Made by a program: the position numbers and the translations under genes. DNA of 64,000 nt from Paludisphaera mucosa (GTDB taxonomy: Bacteria; Planctomycetota; Planctomycetia; Isosphaerales; Isosphaeraceae): positions 982,808-1,046,807 of the forward strand of contig NZ_JARRAG010000001.1 of assembly GCF_029589435.1 (NCBI RefSeq), given 5' to 3'. The notes beneath the pieces were generated by a model. It saw nothing but the letters and a program-made list of their open reading frames with translations. It was not told where the DNA came from and ran no database searches. Every line of letters starts with the position of its first letter. Within the stretch, counting starts at the first letter, position 1. This document shows, piece after piece, positions 18,114 to 26,355 of this stretch.

Positions 18114-18677
18114 ATGATGATCAAAGCGACCGACGTCCGCCGCGGCATGGTGATCACGATGGAAGGCGTGAACTTCGTCGTGGTCGACTTCGCCCACCAC
18201 ACCCCGGGCAACCTCCGGGCCATGGTCCAGACCAAGCTCCGCAACATGAACTCCGGGGCGCTGATCGACAAGCGTCTTCGTTCCGTCGACCAGATCGAGG
18301 TCCCGTACGTCGAGACGAAGGAGTACGAGTACCTGTACTCCGCCGGCGACGAGCACGTCTTCATGGACACCGAGACCTACGACCAGCTCCATTTCTCGCC
18401 CGAGATCATCGGCACGGCGATGTCCTTCCTCCTGCCCAACAGCCGGGTGATGGTGAAGTACATCAACGACAAGCCGGTCTCGATCGAGATCCCCGACTCG
18501 GTCGAGCTGAGCGTCGCCGACACCCCCCCGGCGCTCGCGGGCGCCACGGCGACGAACCAGTACAAGGAAGCGACCATGGAGACCGGCCTGAAGGTGCAGG
18601 TCCCCCCCTTCATCAAGCCCGGCGAGAAGATCCGGATCGACACCCGCACCAGCGAGTATCTGGAACGCGTGAAATGA
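18114..18677 (+). CDS. efp: Elongation factor P, Asn-tip type
   Basis: EF-P binds ribosomes stalled at polyproline stretches and stimulates peptide bond formation. The 187-residue protein has the three beta-barrel domains: an N-terminal KOW-like domain, the middle domain LRSVDQIEVPYVETKEY, and the C-terminal KPGEKIRIDTRTSEYLERVK. The loop that carries the modified Lys34 in E. coli (PGKG) reads HHTPGNLRAM here, so the tip residue is Asn33. Two adjacent ATGs (18114 and 18117) are possible starts. No lysine-modifying gene (epmA/epmB) or earP is nearby. Confidence 0.95.
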   Translation: MMIKATDVRRGMVITMEGVNFVVVDFAHHTPGNLRAMVQTKLRNMNSGALIDKRLRSVDQIEVPYVETKEYEYLYSAGDEHVFMDTETYDQLHFSPEIIGTAMSFLLPNSRVMVKYINDKPVSIEIPDSVELSVADTPPALAGATATNQYKEATMETGLKVQVPPFIKPGEKIRIDTRTSEYLERVK

Positions 18678-18764
18678 TCCACGTCCGCTCGGGACGTCGC
18701 CGGGATCGGGGCCGCGCGATGTCGCGCCGGCCCGGACGGTCCCCGAGTCGGTCGAAGCAAAAGG

Positions 18765-19922
18765 GTGCGGCACGTGGATGAATCGACCCGCCTCCTCGCC
18801 GACCTGGTCGCCATCCCCAGCGTCAACCCGATGGGGAGGCCGGTCAGCGGCCCGGAGTACTTCGAAGGCCGCATCGGCGCATACCTCGAGGACTGGTTCC
18901 GGGACGCCGGGATCCCGGTCATCCGGCAATCCGTCGCCTCGGGGAGAACCAATCTCCTGGCGCGTTACGAGGCGCCCGGTCGGGCCGCACGCACCTTGCT
19001 CTTCGACGTCCACCAGGACACCGTCCCCGTCGAGGGCATGACGATCCCGCCTTTCGAACCGCGTGTCGAGGGCGGGCGGCTGTGGGGCCGAGGTTCGTGC
19101 GACGTGAAGGCGGGGATGGCGGCCATGCTGCTGGCCTTCCGCCGGCTCTGCTTCGAGCGCCCGGCGGGCTCGGCGTCGGTCGTGCTGGCCTGCACGGTCG
19201 ACGAGGAATACACGCACCTGGGATCGGACAAGCTGGCCGAGACCCAGAAGGGGATCGATCTCGCGATCGTCGCCGAGCCGACGAAGCTCGACATCGTGCC
19301 GTGGCACAAGGGCTCGGTGCGCTGGGTCGTCCGGACCAAGGGCGTCGCCTGCCACAGCTCGACGCCGGAGCGCGGGGTGAATGCGATCTATCGGATGGCG
19401 AGGATCGTCGACGCCCTGGCCGAGCACGCCGCCGAGCTGTCGCGATCGACCCCCCACCCGCGGCTTGGCCCGCCGAGCCTCTCCGTCGGTCGGATCGACG
19501 GCGGGCGGAGCGTGAACGTCGTCCCCGACGCCTGCGAGATCGAGATCGACCGCCGCGTCATCCCGGGCGAGTCCCCCGACCAGGCGGTGGAGCAGGCGCG
19601 GGCCTTCGTCGCCTCTCGGGTCGAGATGGAAGGAGTCGAGTTCGAGGTCCCCTGGGGCCGCATGCCGGCGCTCGAGACGCCGCTCGGCCCCTGGCTGGAG
19701 CCACTGACGAGGGCCGTCCAGGCCGCGACCGGCCGGACGCCCGAGCTGATCGGAGTGCCCTACGGGACCGATGCGGGGCCGCTGGGGCAGGTGGGGATGC
19801 CCGCGATCGTCTTCGGGCCGGGCGACATCGCGCAGGCCCACACCCGGGACGAGTGGGTCGAGTTGGATCAGGTCGCCCTGGCCGTCGAGGCGTATTACCG
19901 GATCGCCTGCGCTCTGGGCTGA
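18765..19922 (+). CDS. M20-family peptidase/deacylase (ArgE/DapE-like)
   Basis: This 385-residue metal-dependent hydrolase has all M20 motifs: FDVHQDTVP (metal His and catalytic Asp), GRGSCDVKAGMAAML (bridging Asp), VDEEYTHLGSD (general base Glu), IVAEPT (metal ligand) and the late His in IAQAHTRDEW. The dimerisation domain lies in the middle (HKGSVRWVVRTKG). Exact substrate (acetylornithine, succinyl-DAP or dipeptides) cannot be decided. Starts are GTG at 18765 or 18774. The second has AAAGG at better spacing, so the protein may be three residues shorter. Confidence 0.87.
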   Translation: MRHVDESTRLLADLVAIPSVNPMGRPVSGPEYFEGRIGAYLEDWFRDAGIPVIRQSVASGRTNLLARYEAPGRAARTLLFDVHQDTVPVEGMTIPPFEPRVEGGRLWGRGSCDVKAGMAAMLLAFRRLCFERPAGSASVVLACTVDEEYTHLGSDKLAETQKGIDLAIVAEPTKLDIVPWHKGSVRWVVRTKGVACHSSTPERGVNAIYRMARIVDALAEHAAELSRSTPHPRLGPPSLSVGRIDGGRSVNVVPDACEIEIDRRVIPGESPDQAVEQARAFVASRVEMEGVEFEVPWGRMPALETPLGPWLEPLTRAVQAATGRTPELIGVPYGTDAGPLGQVGMPAIVFGPGDIAQAHTRDEWVELDQVALAVEAYYRIACALG

Positions 19923-19965
19923 TCGGCGACCATGGACGTGGAGACGAAACGACGCCGCCCCGACG

Positions 19966-19988
19966 GCCGCCCTTCGGGAGAAGGCGGC
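19966..19988. terminator. Hairpin between convergent M20 gene and small secreted gene
   Basis: GCCGCCCTTC (19966-19975) pairs with GAAGGCGGC (19980-19988), with one bulged C and the loop GGGA, a GNRA-type tetraloop. It is 43 bases after the M20 stop and 76 bases from the stop of the opposite gene. There is no T-tract. Confidence 0.5.
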
Positions 19989-20064
19989 TCGGGGCGGTTG
20001 TCGTCGGGAGCACCCTGGACGTGAGTCCTGGGGCGGCGGCCCGGCGGCTCAGCTCGATCGGGGA

Positions 20065-20397
20065 TCAGAAGACGTCCATGGTGAAGTGGCTGCCCTGATA
20101 GAACTTCTTCTTGTCCCAATCGTGCCAGCCGTGGGGGTGCCGAAACTTGCCGAGGACGCGGTAGCCGCCGTAGAAGTTGCGGTAGTACGGGCCCTGAATC
20201 TGGGGCACGATCCGCTGTTCTCGGGGGTACTTGTACCAGCCGTCGTACAGCCCGTTGTACTCGAAGCCGTTGCCCGGGACCTGGGGCGGCACGTAGGGCC
20301 AGTGCAGATAGTCGTTCCAATCCTGGGCCTTCGCCGATCCGCCCAGCGAGAACGCCAGGGCCAGAGCGAACGCCATGATCCATGAGCCTCGCGACAC
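20065..20397 (-). CDS. Small secreted aromatic-rich protein of unknown function
   Basis: The 110-residue product starts at GTG 20397, 6 bases after GGAGGT, and has a signal peptide (SWIMAFALALAFSLGGSAKA) with cleavage likely at AKA-QD. The mature part is about 85 residues, rich in Trp, Tyr and Gly, with HWPYVPPQVPGNGFEYNG and YYRNFYGGYRVLGKFRHPHG. I recognise no domain. Similar small secreted proteins are common in planctomycete genomes, but their role is unknown. The strong ribosome site supports it as real. Confidence 0.7.
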   Translation of the reverse strand: MSRGSWIMAFALALAFSLGGSAKAQDWNDYLHWPYVPPQVPGNGFEYNGLYDGWYKYPREQRIVPQIQGPYYRNFYGGYRVLGKFRHPHGWHDWDKKKFYQGSHFTMDVF

Positions 20398-20503
20398 GTT
20401 CCACCTCCGTGTAGGGAACCAACCCAATCCACGACCAGCTTGCCACACGATCCGCGGCCGTGCGGCGATTTCGGACGGCGATTTCTCGCCCCAAGGAGCG
20501 GTT

Positions 20504-21697
20504 ATGCACGACGCGTCGATTCGCCCGCCCAAGCTCGCGTCAAGGGTCGTTTCGATCGCTCGGCTGGTCCCGGTCGCGACGATCGCGACCCTCCTCGGCC
20601 TCTCGGCGGGCGAGGCCTGCGCCTCGGAGCCCGAACGTACGAACCTGGAACGCTGGGTGAGGCAGCTCGCGTCCCCCGAGTTGGAGGGCCGACGCGGGGA
20701 AGGGGCCCGGAAGGCCGCAGGCCTCATCGTCGAGGAATTCCAACGCCTGAAGCTGGAGCCGCTCTTCCAAGGCCAGTACGTCCAGGAGGTCCCGCCGGCC
20801 CCTCCCGTGGAGGTCCTGGGCCGCAACGTAGGCGCTGTCTTGCGGGGCAGCGACCCCAGCCTCGCCGAGCGATGCGTCGTGGTCTCGGCGCACTACGACC
20901 ACCTCGGCGTACGGCAGGGCGTCCTCTACCCGGGGGCCGACGATAACGCCTCGGGCGTCGCGATGATGCTCGAAACGGCCCGGTGTCTGGCGGGCGCGAT
21001 CGAGAAGCCCAAACGCTCCGTCGTCTTCCTCGCCTTCGACCAGGAGGAGTCGGGCCTCTACGGCTCGCGCTACTTCGCCGCCCACTCGCCGTTCGCGGTC
21101 GAGAACATCGAGTTGTTCATCACGGCCGACATGATCGGCCGTTCGCTGGGCGGCGTCTGCGGCGACTTTTTCTTCGTGATGGGGACCGAACACGTCCCCG
21201 CGCTCCGTCCCTGGCTGACGGAGGCGGCGGCGGGGCGTCCTGTGCGGCTGGGAATCCTAGGAGCCGACTTGCTCGTCCTGAATCGCAGCGACTACGGGCC
21301 CTTCCGCACCCGGAAAATCCCCTTCCTGTTCTTCAGCACCGGCGAAAACCCCCGATACCACGCACCGAGCGATACGCCGGAGACCCTGGACTATCCCAAG
21401 CTGACCGAGATCAGCCGGGTCATCCACGGCGTCACGTCGCGGGCGGCCGACGCGCCGACGCTCCCGCGATGGAACGACCGGACCGACAACCCGATCGAGG
21501 AGGCGCTCACGATCCGCGACGTCCTGCGCACCCTCGACGCGAATCGCGAGAAGCTCAAAATCAACGCCGCGCAGGGGTTCGTGATCGCCAACGCCCTGCG
21601 GACTTTGGACGGGGTCGCCGGGCGTGGGAAGGTGACGCCCGCCGAACGATCGCTCCTGATCCAGGCGGCCCGGGTGGTCCTGATGACCACCTTCTGA
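20504..21697 (+). CDS. Secreted M28-family metallopeptidase
   Basis: The 397-residue protein has a signal peptide (residues about 15-38, ending GEACAS). The M28 zinc residues are present: VSAHYDHLG (His and Asp), GADDNASGVAMMLE (Asp bridging both metals), FDQEESGLYGSRYF (catalytic Glu pair) and the last His in PRYHAPSDTPETLDY. It is most likely a periplasmic aminopeptidase. AAGGAG at 20493-20498 lies five bases before the ATG and fixes the start. It is divergent from the small secreted gene by 106 bases. Confidence 0.9.
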   Translation: MHDASIRPPKLASRVVSIARLVPVATIATLLGLSAGEACASEPERTNLERWVRQLASPELEGRRGEGARKAAGLIVEEFQRLKLEPLFQGQYVQEVPPAPPVEVLGRNVGAVLRGSDPSLAERCVVVSAHYDHLGVRQGVLYPGADDNASGVAMMLETARCLAGAIEKPKRSVVFLAFDQEESGLYGSRYFAAHSPFAVENIELFITADMIGRSLGGVCGDFFFVMGTEHVPALRPWLTEAAAGRPVRLGILGADLLVLNRSDYGPFRTRKIPFLFFSTGENPRYHAPSDTPETLDYPKLTEISRVIHGVTSRAADAPTLPRWNDRTDNPIEEALTIRDVLRTLDANREKLKINAAQGFVIANALRTLDGVAGRGKVTPAERSLLIQAARVVLMTTF

Positions 21698-21699
21698 AC

Positions 21700-23829
21700 C
21701 TACTGTTCGATCTCCAGCTGCAAGGCCCGAAGGCCCGCGGCGGGAGGTTGGGGGGGCAACCGGCCCGGCTCGATCCCGCCCGGTGGCGGCGCGAAGCGGG
21801 GCATCCGAGCCGGCGGCTGCAGCCCCGGAGCGGGCGGCTCGATCAGGCCCGGGATTCGGATCTGGGGCGGGACGCCCAGCTCATCGGGCTGGAGAGGGAC
21901 GAGGCCCTGCTCGACGCCCGGATTGGGCGCGAAGGGGAGGTTCGGCATCCGGTCGACGTCCCAACCGCCCATCTCCGCGGTCTGGCCGTCGAGGCCGGCC
22001 TGCGGGTCCACCTGGCCGTTCCGGCCGCGGACGAGGGCGCCCTGGGTCGCCTTCTGGGCAAGATGCTTCGCCCAGGCGTTCTGAGGGTTGGCGACGCTCT
22101 CGATCTGGAAGCCCGACGGAACGTCCTCGATGGAGAGGGCCTGCGGCTGGGTCTCGCGGTCGATGTAGGCGATCATCCCGCGCGCCCGGTCGACCTCGCC
22201 CTCGCTCAGCAGGATCTGGGCCCGGAGGCAGAGCCATCTCAGCCGAGCGTGAGGGTCGGTCGTCGTCGCCTCGATCGCGCCGAGGTGGCGTTCCGCGGCC
22301 GTGTAGTCCTGATTCAGATAGGCGAAGAGCAGCCGGAATTCCGCTAGCCCGTCCCGACCCGTTCCCGAGGCCGGGACGGGATCGCCAGGCTCGTGCACGA
22401 GTCCCGAGGCGAATTTCGCCAGGCGCTTGAGACGGAACTGCCGGGGATGGACGCCTCCCAGCTCCGCGAGCAGAGGCAGGACCGTGGCGCGGACCCCCGC
22501 ACCATCCGCATCCGGGGAGGGGAGCCAGGTCTGGAGGAGCGTCACCGCGCAGGCGGCGAGTCGATCCAACCAGCGAATCCGGGCCCCCGCGTCGGGGGCG
22601 ACGAGGGTGACCTCTTCCGAATTCAGGTCGAGGAGGGCGACGAGCCCCGCGCCGCCGTCTTCTACTCGGAAGACCAGGCTCCGGCCGTCGGGTGCGACAG
22701 CCGGTGAGCCGATCTGGAGACCCGCATCGAGCGGATGAAATCGCTTGAAGGTGTTCTGGGTGTGGAGGTTGCCCCACTTCACGACCTGATCCTGGCCCTC
22801 GGTGTCGACCAGGCAGACGGCCTGCTCCTGCTCGCCGTCGAGTGCCAATCCGACGCGGACCGCGGGCGACTTCTCGGCGCCGGCCAGGGTGGTGGGCCCG
22901 CGGAATCGCCGCGGGGCGTTCGTCGGCGCGACGGCCTCAAGGGTCGAGACGGGCGATGTCTGGCCCGTGTCGAGGCCGACTCGGACCAGGTCGACCTGGG
23001 TGTTCCGGAAGGGCCCACGCCTGGGGTTGGCGATCATCAAGAGCGACTGGCCGTCGAGGCCCCAGGTCAGGAATGAGGCCGTCAGCGAGGCCTCGATGCT
23101 GAGGACGCGATCGGCGGTCCCGGCCGGATTCAACAGGTGGACGGACACGACCGGCTCCCCGTCGGGCCCCGGCTTGGACTTCAGATAGGCGAGGCGGTGG
23201 CCGTCCGGCGACCAGGCGGGCATCCGAGCCTCGTCGATGGCCCGTGTCGCGCGATCCTCGTCGAGGTGCACCACCCAGACCCCCGCATCGGGCCCGGGAC
23301 GCGGAACCGCCAGGCGCCTTCCGTCGGCGCTCAGGGTCGGTCCGAGGAAGGGGATCGAGGACCTAGCCGCGGCCTCGAGTTCCAGGTCGGGCTGGACCAC
23401 GACGACTCGCTTCTGGTCGAGACCCGACTGGACGACGACCTCGTACCGGCCCCGCTGGCTAGACGGGCTGTCCGGCTGCGAGGAGACGAACCGACCGTAG
23501 ACGAGCGTGCGTCCGTCGGCCCCCCAGGTCGGCGAGGAGAGTGGCTGCTTCGATTCTTCGATCAGCACCGAATCCGGGCCCTTGACCCGGGTCGCCCAGA
23601 CTCGAAAGGTCTTCTGCGAGCCGGCGATCACGGAGGAAGACGTCGGCCCCGCTTCCGAACCCGAGGGCGCCAGCAGCCATCCCGGCGGCAGGGCGGGGGC
23701 GTCGGGCGAATCGACGAGGGTGTAGGCGATCCACCGTCCGTCCCGGGACCAGTCGACCGGGGCGAGGGGGGACGACGTCATGAGGGCGGCCGAGAGCACG
23801 CACGAGAGGCCCGCGAGGCTCGAGAACAT
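21700..23829 (-). CDS. Secreted PD40 (TolB-like) beta-propeller protein with helical C-terminus
   Basis: The 709-residue protein starts with a signal peptide (MFSSLAGLSCVLSAALMTSS) and carries at least five PD40 repeats: SRDGRWIAYTLVD, GADGRTLVYGRF, SADGRRLAVPRPG, SPDGHRLAYLK and APDGRSLVFRVE. The C-terminal 250 residues are helical, possibly TPR-like (YTAAERHLGAIEATT), and end in a Pro-rich tail. PD40 propellers bind proteins or glycans in the periplasm. No Tol-Pal partner is adjacent. It converges on the M28 gene with a gap of only two bases between the stops. Confidence 0.78.
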   Translation of the reverse strand: MFSSLAGLSCVLSAALMTSSPLAPVDWSRDGRWIAYTLVDSPDAPALPPGWLLAPSGSEAGPTSSSVIAGSQKTFRVWATRVKGPDSVLIEESKQPLSSPTWGADGRTLVYGRFVSSQPDSPSSQRGRYEVVVQSGLDQKRVVVVQPDLELEAAARSSIPFLGPTLSADGRRLAVPRPGPDAGVWVVHLDEDRATRAIDEARMPAWSPDGHRLAYLKSKPGPDGEPVVSVHLLNPAGTADRVLSIEASLTASFLTWGLDGQSLLMIANPRRGPFRNTQVDLVRVGLDTGQTSPVSTLEAVAPTNAPRRFRGPTTLAGAEKSPAVRVGLALDGEQEQAVCLVDTEGQDQVVKWGNLHTQNTFKRFHPLDAGLQIGSPAVAPDGRSLVFRVEDGGAGLVALLDLNSEEVTLVAPDAGARIRWLDRLAACAVTLLQTWLPSPDADGAGVRATVLPLLAELGGVHPRQFRLKRLAKFASGLVHEPGDPVPASGTGRDGLAEFRLLFAYLNQDYTAAERHLGAIEATTTDPHARLRWLCLRAQILLSEGEVDRARGMIAYIDRETQPQALSIEDVPSGFQIESVANPQNAWAKHLAQKATQGALVRGRNGQVDPQAGLDGQTAEMGGWDVDRMPNLPFAPNPGVEQGLVPLQPDELGVPPQIRIPGLIEPPAPGLQPPARMPRFAPPPGGIEPGRLPPQPPAAGLRALQLEIEQ

Positions 23830-24009
23830 GATCGCAGGATCTCCGCCGACTCGTGGGCGCGTCTGGGCTCCGCGCCGAGGCCACGCCGATCGCCCGGCGC
23901 GACGGCGACTCGTCTCAAGTATAGAGCCGCAAGCGTCGACTTCCTAGCTGAAAGGGCGCGAGGCGGCGTCGCCCGAGGCCGTCCCCGCGCACCGGCGTCG
24001 AGCGCCGAT

Positions 24010-24047
24010 TTGACCGGGGTCTCGAAAGTTGTATGTTCCAATGGAAC
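24010..24047 (+). promoter_or_regulatory. Promoter with overlapping palindrome upstream of the FAS/PKS-like locus
   Basis: TTGACC (24010-24015) and TATGTT (24032-24037) are 16 bases apart, a sigma70-like arrangement. The perfect palindrome GTTCCA-A-TGGAAC (24035-24047) overlaps the -10 box and expected start site. A dimeric repressor bound there would block transcription. The 5' leader to the first gene would be about 175 bases. Confidence 0.5.
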
Positions 24048-24090
24048 GAGTTACGTCCGGCGGCCTCCTCGACGGGTCGTGGACCGGTCC

Positions 24091-24120
24091 TTGAACGGGC
24101 CCCCCAGGCGGGGATAAGAT
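24091..24120 (+). promoter_or_regulatory. Second sigma70-like promoter candidate
   Basis: TTGAAC (24091-24096) and TAAGAT (24115-24120) are separated by 18 bases, about 100 bases before the dehydratase start. Four of six bases match the consensus in each box, so this is weaker evidence than the element at 24010. It may instead be the downstream promoter of a tandem pair. Confidence 0.35.
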
Positions 24121-24218
24121 GCGGGGTCGCCGATGGCGGATTCCCGCGGCGCTCGGATCCCGGACGGCTCGAGAGTCGAGCCCCCTTGAGTCTCGCCTTC
24201 TTGATTTCGGGAGCTTCC

Positions 24219-24746
24219 ATGCGTTTCGTCCTCATCGATCGGATCCTCGACGTCCAGCCCGGCCGCTCGCTGCACGCCGTCAAGAACCTCTCGCTCGCCG
24301 AGGAATACCTCGCCGACCACTTCCCGGGGTTCCCGGTCATGCCCGGCGTGCTCATGCTGGAAGCCCTGACCCAGGCCGGGGCGTGGCTGATCCGCGAGAC
24401 GGAAGACTTCGCCCACAGCATCATCGTCCTCAAGCAGGCCAAGACGATCAAGTACGGCAGCTTCGTCGAGCCCGGCCGTCAGCTGGAGCTGAAGATCGAC
24501 ATGGTCTCCGACGTCGGCGTCGACGCGACCTTCAAGGGCGTCGGCATGATCGACGGCCAGGAGATGGTCAAGGGCCGCATCGTCCTCACGCGATACAACT
24601 TGCGGGAGAAGAACCCGATGTTGCACGGCGTCGACGCCCAGATCGTCGCCGGCCTTCGCGACCTCTATTCGACCCTCCGCAAGGGGTCGGTCGGCGCCCG
24701 CGCCATCGCCAAGACGCCGGAGCCTGCGGGCGTCAAGCTGATCTGA
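24219..24746 (+). CDS. FabZ-like 3-hydroxyacyl-ACP dehydratase, locus copy 1
   Basis: This 175-residue hotdog-fold protein has the FabZ active site: His34 and Glu48 in HFPGFPVMPGVLMLE. It would dehydrate 3-hydroxyacyl-ACP to the trans-2-enoyl form. It is the first gene of the seven-gene locus. It has about 30 residues beyond the FabZ core (DAQIVAGLRDLYSTLRKG). A second dehydratase-like copy lies after the ACP gene. Start ATG 24219 gives an N-terminus MRFVLIDRILDVQPG that aligns with the family. Confidence 0.87.
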   Translation: MRFVLIDRILDVQPGRSLHAVKNLSLAEEYLADHFPGFPVMPGVLMLEALTQAGAWLIRETEDFAHSIIVLKQAKTIKYGSFVEPGRQLELKIDMVSDVGVDATFKGVGMIDGQEMVKGRIVLTRYNLREKNPMLHGVDAQIVAGLRDLYSTLRKGSVGARAIAKTPEPAGVKLI

Positions 24747-25127
24747 GCGCGAGTCCGCCCCGCGGATTTTCAGGGAGCGGGGCGCAGGATCGGTGCATCC
24801 GGTGCAGTCGGTGCACCTTGCCACGAGGCCGCCGGGAAATTCCCCCGATCCGGCCCATTTTCGTCGTATCATTGGTTGAGCATGATGAGGTTGCAAGAAA
24901 TCCCGATTTTCTGGACAATACGGTGACGTGTCTCGAATCCCGGCCGAAGGATTCGGGCACTCCCCCCAAGTGAATCGGGCTTCCATCTTGCGACCCGCCC
25001 CCCTTGAAGTTCGTCACTCGATCTCGCCGACGATTAAGTGAGCCGACTTGATCGCCGGCCCGACCGCGTCCCCGATTCGCCGTGGATCGAGTGCGAGCCC
25101 GTGTTCCCCCTTAGCCCTGAGGATGAC
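24747..25127. other. 381-base gap before the acyl carrier protein gene
   Basis: The gap holds three CGGTGCA repeats (24791-24815), the palindrome GGGAAATTCCC (24834-24844) and a weak promoter-like pair TTGCAA (24891-24896) and GACAAT (24914-24919) separated by 17 bases. It is more AT-rich than the flanking genes between about 24850 and 24925. No gene was found. Confidence 0.5.
24791..24815 (+). repeat. Three 9-base-period CGGTGCA repeats
   Basis: CGGTGCA occurs at 24791, 24800 and 24809 with two variable bases between copies, giving an exact 9-base period. The array is short and lies in the gap between the first dehydratase and the ACP gene. It could be a protein-binding site, but no other copies were noted in the locus. 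Confidence 0.5.
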
Positions 25128-25514
25128 ATGCCCGCATACGACGAGATCTTCGAGAAGGTCCAGTCCACCCTGGTCGACGCGCTGGGAGTGGACGAGGAGG
25201 ACGTGACCAAAGAGTCCACCCTGCAAGGCGACCTGGGGGCCGAGTCGATCGACTTCCTGGACATCGTCTTCCGCCTCGAGCGGAACTTCGGCATCAAGAT
25301 CCCCCGTGGCGAGCTGTTCCCCGAGAACCTGGTCGCCGATCCCGAGTGGATCAACGACGGCCGGCTCACGACGAAGGGGATCTCCGAGCTGAAGGGCCGC
25401 CTCCCTTTCGCCGACCTGTCGAAGTTCGAGGCCGATCCCGACCTTGAGAAGATGGGCGACCTCTATACGGTGGACATGCTCGTCCAGTACGTGCAGAGCA
25501 AGTTGGCCGCCTGA
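25128..25514 (+). CDS. Acyl carrier protein with C-terminal extension
   Basis: The 128-residue protein begins like a bacterial ACP (MPAYDEIFEKVQSTLVDALG). The phosphopantetheine site is Ser40 in LGAESIDFLDIVF, where the usual DSL is ESI. Typical ACPs are about 80 residues, and this one has roughly 45 more after the core (TTKGISELKGRLPFADLSKF onward). It would carry the growing chain for the neighbouring dehydratases and ketosynthases. A GAGGA ribosome site precedes the ATG. No phosphopantetheinyl transferase is in the window. Confidence 0.87.
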   Translation: MPAYDEIFEKVQSTLVDALGVDEEDVTKESTLQGDLGAESIDFLDIVFRLERNFGIKIPRGELFPENLVADPEWINDGRLTTKGISELKGRLPFADLSKFEADPDLEKMGDLYTVDMLVQYVQSKLAA

Positions 25515-25676
25515 TCTCGGCCGCTCGACCGTCCCGGAGAGTCGATGGGCCCGCGTCCCGCCGCGGCGGGTGGAGCGCCTCCACCCGCCCGGGCCGACGC
25601 GGTCGGGTTCTTCGGATTCTGCGGGCGCCCGGCCCTCATCTCCCCCTTTCCCCTTTGCCTGGCGGCGCCCTCGACC

Positions 25677-26219
25677 ATGCGATGGATCTGGATCGACAAG
25701 TTTGTGGAGTTCCGGAGCGGTCAGTTCGCGCGAGCGATCAAGAACCTGACCCTCGCCGAGGAGCATCTGCACGACCACTTCCCGGGCTACCCGGTCATGC
25801 CCGCGTCGCTCATCATCGAGGGCCTGGCCCAGACCGGCGGGATCCTCGTGGGAGAGGCGGGAGGGTTCGCCGAGAAGGTGGTGCTGGCCAAGATCCCCCG
25901 GGCCGAGTTCTTCGGCGTCGCCTGCGCCGGCGACCAGCTGATCTATGAGGTGACGCTCACCGACCTCCGCGCCGAGGGGGCCGTGGTCGAGGGCAAGGCT
26001 TTCCTCGGGACCGAGCTGCTGGCCGACGTGGAGATCGTCTTCGCGCACCTCGACAACACCCGGGCCAACCAGATCTTCGGCCCCAAGAATTTCGTCTTCA
26101 CGCAGCAGCTCCTGGGCGTCCTCGACCTCGCCAAGGCGCAGCAGCGCGCCAAGGAGAACGAAGGAGCCCTGGCCGATGGCGAGGTCAACGGCGAGGCCCC
26201 GGTCGCGCCGACGCCCTGA
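25677..26219 (+). CDS. FabZ-like hotdog dehydratase, locus copy 2
   Basis: The 180-residue protein is collinear with the first dehydratase: His34 and Glu48 lie at the same positions in HFPGYPVMPASLIIE, but the Gly after the second Pro is Ala. The middle part (AKIPRAEFFGVACAGDQLIY) is FabZ-like. Two dehydratases in one locus may form a heterodimer or act at different chain lengths. The N-terminus MRWIWIDKFVEF aligns with that of copy 1, which supports ATG 25677. Frames upstream to 25545 are Pro/Ala-rich and not conserved. Confidence 0.83.
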   Translation: MRWIWIDKFVEFRSGQFARAIKNLTLAEEHLHDHFPGYPVMPASLIIEGLAQTGGILVGEAGGFAEKVVLAKIPRAEFFGVACAGDQLIYEVTLTDLRAEGAVVEGKAFLGTELLADVEIVFAHLDNTRANQIFGPKNFVFTQQLLGVLDLAKAQQRAKENEGALADGEVNGEAPVAPTP

Positions 26220-26355
26220 GACGGTCGCCAAATATGCGGGATTCGGGTAGACTAATCGCATTCGGAGATTCGTGACGTCGCGCGGGAGGGTCCGATCAGG
26301 GCCGTCCCAGGGCGAACGAGTCGCAGGCCCTCACCGGGAGTTCGACGGGTCATTC

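Larger units (their letters stand above)
23830..24218. other. 389-base divergent control region
   Basis: It separates the propeller gene (minus) from the FAS/PKS-like locus (plus). It holds two candidate plus-strand promoters (24010 and 24091) and a palindrome (24035), and a minus-strand -10-like TATACT at 23923-23918 that has no good -35 partner. No gene is seen. Confidence 0.6.

Noticed and set aside
17844-19841. Upstream extension of the MFS frame on the minus strand
   Set aside because: It runs antisense through the EF-P and M20 genes. The MFS family begins near 17843.
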